DNA from: Pelecanus crispus
Taxonomy: Eukaryota > Chordata > Aves > Pelecaniformes > Pelecanidae
NCBI RefSeq assembly: GCF_030463565.1
Contig: NC_134643.1
Span: forward strand, 126,772,309 to 126,836,308
Direction: 5' to 3'
Length of the DNA: 64,000 bases
Part shown: in pieces, positions 60,901-64,000 of the stretch
Position numbering within the stretch: position 1 is the stretch's first letter
Layout: the number at the start of each line of letters is the position of its first letter
The notes under the pieces: generated by a model
The model's database searches: none
The model's input: the letters and a program-made list of their open reading frames with translations, nothing else
What the model was told of the DNA's origin: nothing
Position numbers and translations under genes: made by a program

Positions 60901-63471
60901 GAGGTAATAGAGAAGGTAACAGAAGGCACTAGGTACGTGGTTTGACCTCTCTATGGCAGCAGGGATGAAATGTTGGTATTACAAACTACTTTTTTGTATG
61001 AGCCAATTCATCTAGCTTCTCTATTTCCTTAAATCACTTGTTAGCTGACAAACAATGGGTCTTTAAGCTCCTAAATTCTTTTAGGCTTCTTCAGTAATTT
61101 TTTTATAACCGCAGCAATAAGCTACTCTTTGGCTGAAGTCAGAAGTATTTGTCATCTGATACCAACTCAGTTTTGTTTAACCAAGATATTTAGCATTATG
61201 GTAATGAGCTTTGGGAAATACAGCTCTGAAAGAGCTCAGACTTTTCTTTTTCTTCCTCTTACATTCAAATCAGTAACTTTTTAATTTGGGGCATTTCTGA
61301 AAGCTGGGGAGTTCCAGAGGGATAAAAATATATATATATACAGATTTTACATGTTGCTTGGGAAATAGATGCTACATAGATGTACAACCCATTAAAATTA
61401 TTTAAGAGAAGTTTGTGCAATGAGACACATCCTTTGTGTTTCACTGCAAATGGAGTTTATTATCTTGGTGCTCTCTAAGTCAGTGGCAAATAAATACTTA
61501 GGTTGTTTCTACCAGCAAAGAGCCATGGGGTAACACCAGAGCCTGTGCTGGATGTCAGGTGCTCGACATACATATTGATCTCAACCCATGCTTGCCCTTT
61601 TCCCCTGCTGGCTTTCTTCCTGAAACCATTAAAGATTGCTACTAACACATTTGTTCAGCTACCCACTGTGTCTCTCAGGACACATATGTGCAATGTGGGC
61701 CTGCTACATGAGGTTTGTACTGCACTCCCCCAAAATGGGTTTTCCAAAGTGCTCAGGGTCATGTCTTTTGCGTACCAACTGGTCACAAATGGGGCCAGGT
61801 TTTTAACAAACTCTGCTCCTGTTTATACCTCACATCCAGAAGTGTGCAGTCTCTTACGGTACTAGGCAAAAAAAAAAAAAAACCACTTGGTGAGCAACTT
61901 ACAGCTGGGGATCTCTTGCAAGCACTGATCTTCCAAAAGCTGTATATATGTGTTTTACAGAAGCACACTAATTATTGCAGCTCTCAGGAAATAAAGGACT
62001 TCAGCTTTACTCACAGGCACTTTATGTATCTCTTGTACTCTTTCTTAAAAAAAAGCCACAGATTTGGCAGTAAGTAGACCAGGTTAAAAAAACAAAGTAA
62101 GCTAGTTTCCTGCCAGTAACTGTGAGTTTCCTCCTAAGGGTTTGCTCTTACCTTGTAAGATCAATTTGAATCTGTAAATTACAACAGTACCTTTATTTTT
62201 TGGCACTCTTCAGCATTTCCTATCAGCCAAGAGGCAACACTGACGGATAAGAAACCTGAACACAACACAGTTTTACCTGCAGCTTCTTTGCAAACTTCAA
62301 CTCATGTTTCCTCCCCTGCTTCATTGGACTCCTCTACTGCTGAGCACAAAGCTCTGGAGGACACCACATTCTCCAGCGTGGTGCTGCCTCCTCTCATCAC
62401 GGATCCCGTGTCAACTCCTGATGTTTCTTCTCAAGCATCTCCTGTTCCCCTTGTTAAACCTGCCCAGGCGGTTTCCATTAAAGATGCGGTGAGAGTGTTC
62501 TGTGAAATCGAGAAGATCGTCCTTACTGTCCAGAAGAGATTTTTACAGCAGGAGTCTATCCCAGAAACCTCCCTGTACCTGGGGGAGCCACGCTGCAACG
62601 TGAGCACCAGCAATGGCACTCACGTTGTGCTGCAGGCGGGCTGGAGTGACTGTGGCACTGAAGTTGAGACTGTAAGTCCCCTGAGCCGGTGAATGCAAGG
62701 AAGCCCTGGAACATTTTTTTTTGGTCTTGAGGGTGGGGTAAGGAGGGGAGCAATGGCAGTCTATTAGTTACTGAAATGTTGGACAAAGAAATTTCTTTGG
62801 AGAAATAAAACCTCTTCCTGTGAGTGGAAAGTTACCTTGCTGTTTGGGGAGGAGGGCGAGCAGGAAAGAGAAGGGGAATCTTTGGGGTCAGGCAGCAAAA
62901 CTCAAGGGTTTCTCCGAACTGAGAGTCACTTCCCATGTCTCTCTGGGTTCCCTCTGCAGCTGTCAGAAGCTTCTCTTTTCTTAAAAGCATTTTCATTATC
63001 GTATTTAGACAAATGACCCAATTGGTACCAGTAATGGGGACAAAGAGTGATGGCTATATCTTTGGATCCCAAACTAAATGCTATGCTCAGGCCATGCCAA
63101 AGTACAGAAATTCCCTTGTGGAGCAGACTGAGGAAGAGGAGGAAGGCTGGTGGATTTTCGTTGTCTCACTGTACGGCAAATAAGATACTAGAGGTTTAAT
63201 CTGTTTGATTTTTGCAGCCAGGAGAATGGAGAATTCCTAAGCACTTGAAGCTGGTAAGCCTGTAGCTCTATTATATCCCTAGATACACTGATGTTCACAA
63301 GTTGTGCTTTCTTCTTTCTGTGTTCCAGAACATGACTAATACCATAGTGAAAACCATCCTTCGGAATGATGTTTCTGTTCAGGGAGTAATCCACCATTTA
63401 AAAGTTGCCAGTCCCATTCACTGTGTGTTTCAAAACAATCTCTTGGCTTCCTCTGGATACACTGCAGAAGG
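15896..63471 (+). CDS. UMODL1: UMODL1 (uromodulin-like 1 / olfactorin), 5' and central part, 18 exons
   Basis: Eighteen exons join into about 1,275 codons. The domain order is signal peptide (1-25), EMI (26-106), WAP (107-160), SEA-like (161-260), EGF (261-307), Ser/Thr linker (308-347), FN3 (348-432), SEA (433-543), EGF (544-589), mucin-like linker (590-832), FN3 (833-919), SEA (920-1028), EGF (1029-1074), linker, then ZP-N (from about 1170). Among known families this EMI-WAP-EGF-FN3-SEA-ZP order is characteristic of UMODL1, a secreted or membrane-anchored extracellular protein reported from olfactory and vomeronasal neurons. ZP domains drive polymer assembly, and EMI, EGF and FN3 modules usually bind partners. 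The ZP-C half and C-terminus lie outside the window. Module borders are phase 1 throughout. One frameshift with a stop breaks exon 13, and the exon 16 donor is GC. The start ATG has A at -3 and G at +4. Identity is firm; exact ends of exons 3, 8 and 16 are less so. Confidence 0.9.
19198..19733 (+). mobile_element. Solo LTR of an avian endogenous retrovirus, with 5-bp target duplication
   Basis: The 536-bp element starts TGTCCTGG and ends CACAACA (TG...CA termini) and lies in UMODL1 intron 1 in the sense direction. It is flanked by the same five bases, CTGTG, at 19193-19197 and 19734-19738. Inside are an ATTAAA polyadenylation signal near 19600, a degraded TATA-like CAGTATAGAAA near 19450 and a TTA microsatellite near 19565. 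No viral coding sequence adjoins it, so it is a solo LTR left by recombination. I recognise the type as common in bird genomes; the 5-bp duplication suggests an ERVL-like class, which is an inference. Confidence 0.85.
20123..20168. repeat. 18-bp tandem repeat, about 2.6 copies
   Basis: ATAAGCTGTAGAAATAGG is repeated twice exactly and then partly a third time. It lies in UMODL1 intron 1. Confidence 0.85.
21380..21622 (+). CDS. UMODL1: UMODL1 exon 2: EMI domain
   Basis: A long pyrimidine tract and CCTCCCTAG precede the exon, and TTTAG|GTAAGT closes it. The 243 bases keep phase 1 on both sides. The product is a complete EMI module: LCNYS near the start, TSCGGWIPW and VCPRTYY in the middle, then the DCCEGYEQ block and a final YCSL. 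EMI domains sit at the N-terminus of emilin/multimerin-type extracellular proteins and mediate protein-protein contacts. The exon follows directly on the signal peptide, as in UMODL1. Confidence 0.9.
25640..25960 (-). mobile_element. Old, degraded LINE fragment (CR1-like 3' region)
   Basis: Read on the minus strand, this stretch has the layout of the non-coding-proximal end of ancient CR1 elements: ...ACTTCTTTACCCAAAGGGG, TGAACTTCCACAATGTGTC, then GGGCTCAAAAAGGGACAAGA. I recognise it from reptile CR1 consensus patterns, but it is diverged. The younger CR1 at 25990 sits beside it. Family assignment is uncertain. Confidence 0.4.
25990..29310 (-). mobile_element. Nearly full-length CR1 LINE, antisense in UMODL1 intron 2
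   Basis: The 3' tail lies at 25990-26050 (reverse complement of the CCAACCTAAATGATTCTATG type). The body runs about 3.3 kb to near 29,300. Translated pieces follow the CR1 order: endonuclease, reverse transcriptase, C-terminal domain. CR1 copies are usually short 5' truncations, so this length is notable. The 5' border is uncertain because the segment upstream of ORF2 (to about 29,300-29,400) only loosely resembles CR1 5' sequence. It is broken and so immobile. Confidence 0.88.
26077..29074 (-). pseudogene. Broken CR1 ORF2 (endonuclease/reverse transcriptase)
   Basis: Open pieces on the minus strand are: 29074-28442, with endonuclease sequence containing [14 protein letters not shown]; 28423-28112, with [11 protein letters not shown] and the GHSDHEMI segment of the endonuclease; 27987-27700, the connector; 27379-26936, reverse transcriptase with [15 protein letters not shown] and ending GVPQG at a stop; the FADD catalytic segment near 26852-26863; and 26676-26077, the conserved C-terminal region with [20 protein letters not shown]. 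Stops and frameshifts separate the pieces. This is a decayed copy, not a host gene. Confidence 0.85.
32054..32068. repeat. Short (TCTA)n microsatellite
   Basis: A run of CTAT units about 15 bases long, 260 bases upstream of exon 3. Confidence 0.6.
32328..32489 (+). CDS. UMODL1: UMODL1 exon 3: WAP four-disulfide-core-type domain
   Basis: The product contains [20 protein letters not shown] and GCVDP, the signature of a WAP module (residues about 117-155). Only six cysteines are seen where a canonical WAP has eight, so one disulfide is probably missing. The exon ends at GAGG|GTATGT in phase 1. Two acceptors 18 bases apart are both in frame: TTCTTAG (start 32328, chosen here) and TTCTCAG (start 32310), which would add six residues (EMFLFL after the split codon). 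Confidence 0.85.
32490..32892 (+). other. UMODL1 intron 3
   Basis: GTATGT...TTCAG, 403 bases, no feature seen. Confidence 0.75.
32893..32999 (+). CDS. UMODL1: UMODL1 exon 4: first half of a divergent SEA-like domain
   Basis: The acceptor is CGCTTCAG and the donor ATG|GTACGT. The exon enters in phase 1 and leaves in phase 0. The product begins with a beta-strand-like [11 protein letters not shown] and continues into a helix ending [11 protein letters not shown]. It has two N-glycosylation sequons (NVT, NHS). The length (107) and phase pattern match the first exons of the two clear SEA domains of this gene (113 each), which is why I call it SEA-like. Confidence 0.8.
33000..34974 (+). other. 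UMODL1 intron 4
   Basis: GTACGT...TTCCAG, 2.0 kb. It holds a 77-codon antisense open frame at 33286-33053 with protein-like composition (see findings). Nothing else seen. Confidence 0.7.
34975..35167 (+). CDS. UMODL1: UMODL1 exon 5: second half of the SEA-like domain
   Basis: The acceptor is TTTTCCAG. The exon enters in phase 0 and leaves in phase 1. A helix ([15 protein letters not shown]) is followed by [13 protein letters not shown], which lines up with the G-S-x-V turn and strand of SEA domains, and then by a helix [16 protein letters not shown]. The donor CAAG|GTTAAT is a weak match to consensus but is the only one that keeps the phase for the EGF exon that follows. Confidence 0.8.
35168..36130 (+). 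other. UMODL1 intron 5
   Basis: GTTAAT...CATAG, about 1 kb and AT-rich. The donor is weak. No internal feature seen. Confidence 0.7.
36131..36271 (+). CDS. UMODL1: UMODL1 exon 6: calcium-binding-type EGF domain 1, C-terminal half degraded
   Basis: The acceptor TTCTTCATAG and donor GGAAG|GTAAGA give a phase 1-1 exon of 47 codons, close to the other two EGF exons (46 codons each). It begins DVNEC and has C1-C4 spaced as in a cbEGF ([15 protein letters not shown]). The C5 and C6 cysteines are absent: after YYSC the sequence runs [13 protein letters not shown] without a cysteine. The fold must therefore be altered in its C-terminal part. Confidence 0.8.
36272..37061 (+). other. UMODL1 intron 6
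   Basis: GTAAGA...TCCTAG, 790 bases, no feature seen. Confidence 0.7.
37062..37181 (+). CDS. UMODL1: UMODL1 exon 7: Ser/Thr/Asn-rich linker
   Basis: The exon has 40 codons in phase 1-1, between TTTTTCTCCTAG and GTGCT|GTAAGT. The product is rich in Ser, Asn and Thr with N-glycosylation sequons (NIS, NSS) and no recognisable fold. It is probably a glycosylated spacer between EGF 1 and FN3 1. It occupies the same place in the repeating plan as the mucin-like exon 12. Confidence 0.75.
37182..38905 (+). other. UMODL1 intron 7
   Basis: GTAAGT...GATAG, 1.7 kb. The 3' border is the least certain of the gene. A small additional exon inside cannot be excluded. Confidence 0.55.
38906..39160 (+). CDS. 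UMODL1: UMODL1 exon 8: fibronectin type III domain 1
   Basis: The product has the FN3 landmarks [10 protein letters not shown] near the start and [14 protein letters not shown] towards the end, and closes with VKTG. The donor is AACAG|GTAAAT. I chose the acceptor GTGATAG (start 38906) because it keeps the phase and gives the same distance to the tryptophan strand as in FN3 2. The alternative after GATGAG (start 38886) is out of phase with exon 7 unless a weaker donor at 37176 is used. Confidence 0.8.
39161..40557 (+). other. UMODL1 intron 8
   Basis: GTAAAT...TACAG, 1.4 kb, with a poly-A start and a poly-T run near 39,430. No other feature seen. Confidence 0.7.
40558..40670 (+). CDS. UMODL1: UMODL1 exon 9: SEA domain 1, N-terminal part
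   Basis: The acceptor is TCCTACAG and the donor ACAGAG|GTAATG; phase is 1 in, 0 out. The product starts with a strand ([11 protein letters not shown]), then [20 protein letters not shown], the first helix of a SEA domain, with two sequons (NFT, NAS). Its length of 113 bases is identical to that of exon 14, the corresponding exon of SEA 2. Confidence 0.9.
40671..42780 (+). other. UMODL1 intron 9 (inside SEA 1)
   Basis: GTAATG...GCTCAG, 2.1 kb, phase 0. No internal feature seen. Confidence 0.7.
42781..43000 (+). CDS. UMODL1: UMODL1 exon 10: SEA domain 1, C-terminal part with GSIIV motif
   Basis: The acceptor is TTTGCTCAG and the donor AGAAG|GTAATT; phase is 0 in, 1 out. The product completes the SEA fold. 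[15 protein letters not shown] is the turn and strand around the self-cleavage site seen in many SEA domains (G|S followed by hydrophobic residues). A helix [15 protein letters not shown] follows. Sequons NIS and NGS are present. Whether this domain cleaves itself is an inference. Confidence 0.9.
43001..46570 (+). other. UMODL1 intron 10
   Basis: GTAATT...TTACAG, 3.6 kb. Minus-strand open frames of 110-155 codons lie here without domain or splice support. No gene or repeat recognised. Confidence 0.65.
46571..46708 (+). CDS. UMODL1: UMODL1 exon 11: calcium-binding EGF domain 2
   Basis: The exon has 46 codons in phase 1-1, between GGTCTTACAG and TGAGG|GTGAGC. All six cysteines are present: DWDEC, NDC, AEC, YLC, RC and RNC. 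The D-x-D-E-C start and the N-L-x-G-S-Y segment are the calcium-binding EGF signature. The same exon length recurs at exon 16. Confidence 0.92.
46709..47261 (+). other. UMODL1 intron 11
   Basis: GTGAGC...TTGCAG, 553 bases, no feature seen. Confidence 0.75.
47262..47990 (+). CDS. UMODL1: UMODL1 exon 12: mucin-like Ser/Thr/Pro/Ala-rich linker, 243 codons
   Basis: This is one uninterrupted 729-base exon in phase 1-1, between GTGTTGCAG and CGCA|GTGAGT. The product is about 243 residues with no cysteine and no recognisable fold. It is very rich in Ala, Pro, Ser and Thr, with sequons NST, NQT, NHT, NTT and NSS. It is most likely an extended, O-glycosylated stalk between EGF 2 and FN3 2. It is by far the longest exon here and more GC-rich than the flanking introns. 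The in-phase splice sites and intact frame argue that it is a real exon. Confidence 0.8.
47991..51034 (+). other. UMODL1 intron 12
   Basis: GTGAGT...TTCTAG, 3.0 kb. It holds the truncated antisense CR1 with double tail; the remainder has poly-A/T runs near 50,320-50,390 and nothing else recognisable. Confidence 0.7.
49071..50132 (-). mobile_element. 5'-truncated CR1 LINE with a double (composite) 3' tail, antisense in intron 12
   Basis: On the minus strand the element enters in the late reverse-transcriptase region (50132), continues through an open 214-codon C-terminal ORF2 piece (49871-49227) and reaches a CR1 3' tail near 49,230. It then goes on through about 70 bases of non-CR1 linker (49157-49226) into a second CR1 tail ending near 49,071. 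The same tail-linker-tail unit occurs at 7833-8096. The ORF piece is cleaner than the intron 2 copy, suggesting a different age or subfamily. Confidence 0.85.
51035..51296 (+). CDS. UMODL1: UMODL1 exon 13: fibronectin type III domain 2, with a frameshift
   Basis: The acceptor is TTCTTCTAG and the donor GACCG|GTAACT. The first part reads [16 protein letters not shown] in the frame set by exon 12 and hits TAG at 51187. The last part reads [16 protein letters not shown] to VKT in the +1 frame, and that frame alone gives the correct phase at the donor. The exon is 262 bases where 261 would fit, so one base is extra (or two are lost). It is either an assembly or sequencing error or a true disabling mutation. 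Both halves are otherwise well-kept FN3 sequence. Confidence 0.8.
51297..51917 (+). other. UMODL1 intron 13
   Basis: GTAACT...TTGCAG, 621 bases, no feature seen. Confidence 0.7.
51918..52030 (+). CDS. UMODL1: UMODL1 exon 14: SEA domain 2, N-terminal part
   Basis: The acceptor is TACTTTGCAG and the donor GATGAA|GTAAGT; phase is 1 in, 0 out; 113 bases as in exon 9. The product has a strand [19 protein letters not shown] and then the helix [12 protein letters not shown], the standard start of a SEA domain. It carries an NTS sequon. Confidence 0.9.
55877..55955. repeat. Imperfect ~30-bp tandem repeat in intron 14
   Basis: Units containing GGGCAAGTAG, GGCAGGTAAG and GGCAAGTAGG recur at about 30-base spacing. 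They are diverged and of no evident function. Confidence 0.45.
57070..57104. repeat. (GT)n microsatellite in intron 14
   Basis: About 35 bases of GT repeat with two interruptions (GC, AT). Confidence 0.85.
58714..58927 (+). CDS. UMODL1: UMODL1 exon 15: SEA domain 2, C-terminal part
   Basis: The acceptor is TTTATTCCAG and the donor AACG|GTAAGG; phase is 0 in, 1 out. The product has the helix [17 protein letters not shown], then [14 protein letters not shown] around the SEA turn (GSTVV, less canonical than GSIIV in SEA 1), and a final strand. A 6.7-kb intron separates it from exon 14. An internal GTAAGT at 58807 is a potential cryptic donor; its use would break the phase to exon 16. Confidence 0.9.
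58928..60463 (+). other. UMODL1 intron 15
   Basis: GTAAGG...CAACAG, 1.5 kb, no feature seen. Confidence 0.7.
60464..60601 (+). CDS. UMODL1: UMODL1 exon 16: calcium-binding EGF domain 3, GC donor
   Basis: The acceptor is ATACCCAACAG. The product has DYDEC, six cysteines and the RPGRSCE ending that matches RPGRNCE of EGF 2. Homology to exon 11 sets the 3' end at TGTGAAG after 138 bases, but the intron then starts with GCAAAA instead of GT. If it is not spliced there, the frame runs eight more codons, mostly lysine and isoleucine, to TAA at 60623. No better donor is visible. Confidence 0.85.
60602..62213 (+). other. UMODL1 intron 16 (GC-AG)
   Basis: GCAAAA...TTCAG, 1.6 kb. It starts with GC followed by a run of ten A. 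Short TA repeats occur near 61,330. No other feature seen. Confidence 0.6.
62214..62671 (+). CDS. UMODL1: UMODL1 exon 17: Ser/Thr/Pro linker and start of ZP domain (ZP-N)
   Basis: The acceptor is GCACTCTTCAG and the donor GAGACT|GTAAGT; phase is 1 in, 0 out; 153 codons. The first 90 or so residues are rich in Ser, Thr and Pro and lack cysteine. The rest begins the ZP module: [32 protein letters not shown], and [12 protein letters not shown]. These carry ZP-N cysteines C1, C2 and C3. ZP-N is the polymerisation half of the ZP domain. Confidence 0.92.
62672..63328 (+). other. UMODL1 intron 17 (inside ZP-N)
   Basis: GTAAGT...TTCCAG, 657 bases. An 82-codon open frame at 62935-63183 has no domain, and I treat it as chance. 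Confidence 0.7.
63329..63471 (+). CDS. UMODL1: UMODL1 exon 18: ZP-N domain continued; gene runs out of the window
   Basis: The acceptor is TGTGTTCCAG and the donor GAAGG|GTAAGT; phase is 0 in, 2 out. The product starts [11 protein letters not shown] and contains ASPIHCVFQ, the fourth ZP-N cysteine, ending SSGYTAEG. The ZP-C half, any proprotein cleavage site and any membrane anchor must lie downstream of base 64,000. Confidence 0.9.
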
Positions 63472-64000
63472 GTAAGTAACAACTCTGTCTGCTTTGAAAT
63501 GCTGTTGTGTGGCTGAGCGCTGCTGCATCGGAAGAATCCCCAGGGACCTTAGATGTATCCAGTGACAGTACTTGCTATGCCAAGTAGTCTGCCATCCTGC
63601 GAGTCCTGTGTTCAGGTGATCCCTGCTATGGGCTTCTCTCCTACTCCATCTAATGTGTCAATAGATCCAAGAGCCAACAAGATTGGCAACTGCCTGGCTA
63701 AACCATAGAAGGAAAATAAACCTTTGGGAGCTACTGGTACAGGTTCGGGAGCCAGAATTCCTGACTCCTCTTTGCCTTCCTGGGCAATCACGTGTAGCAG
63801 TAACAGTATATTCCTGCTTTTGGAACATAACAATGATGTATCTTTTCAACTGATGTAGGCATGCAGACTGCTATGTGGGTGCTGAGGATGGCAATTTTTA
63901 ACCCCCACACATCCTTATTTGATCAACTTGGAAAAAAGAGAAGATATGTAATGCAAATACTTTCTTATGGAAGGCCCCATCTTCAAGTAAGATGGAAGCT
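63472..64000 (+). other. UMODL1 intron 18, start
   Basis: It begins GTAAGT in phase 2 and continues past the window. No exon seen in these 529 bases. Confidence 0.7.

Noticed and set aside
62935..63183. 82-codon open frame in intron 17
   Set aside because: It sits between two exons that join in phase without it, and it shows no ZP or other domain.
1..64000. CRISPR arrays, operons, phage or other prokaryotic systems
   Set aside because: The sequence is a bird-like nuclear locus with spliced genes and CR1 repeats; no regularly spaced direct repeats of the CRISPR kind were seen.

Overview
The window is vertebrate nuclear DNA, almost certainly from a bird. It carries several minus-strand CR1 LINE copies with the typical tail (TTCCAACCTAAATGATTCT) and a solo LTR of a type I recognise as common in bird genomes. 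Coding DNA is scarce and split into small exons by long introns. The LTR type suggests Neoaves, but I cannot name the species.

Layout: (1) 1-15,895 is upstream DNA with no gene I can support. It holds simple repeats and one short CR1 piece with an unusual double tail (7,833-8,096). (2) 15,896-63,471 is the 5' and central part of one plus-strand gene, read here as UMODL1 (uromodulin-like 1, olfactorin). Eighteen coding exons can be placed, about 1,275 codons. They give: signal peptide, EMI, WAP, SEA-like, EGF, Ser/Thr linker, FN3, SEA, EGF, a 243-codon mucin-like exon, FN3, SEA, EGF, linker, and the ZP-N half of a ZP domain. The rest of the ZP domain and the C-terminus lie beyond the window. 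(3) The introns hold most of the mobile DNA: a solo LTR with a perfect 5-bp target duplication in intron 1, a nearly full-length but broken antisense CR1 beside an older LINE fragment in intron 2, and a 5'-truncated CR1 with the same double tail in intron 12.

All exon phases fit one reading frame, with one exception. Modules are bounded by phase-1 introns, and each SEA domain is split by a phase-0 intron. The unit SEA-EGF-linker occurs three times with nearly matching exon lengths, so the gene appears to have grown by internal duplication. The exception is exon 13 (second FN3), which carries one extra base and an in-frame stop, confined to about 8 bases. Other oddities are a GC splice donor after exon 16, an EGF that has lost its last two cysteines, a WAP with six rather than eight cysteines, and a GSIIV motif at the usual SEA self-cleavage position.

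I found no other protein gene, RNA gene or prokaryotic-type system. Splice sites were read by eye from consensus and phase, without transcript data.
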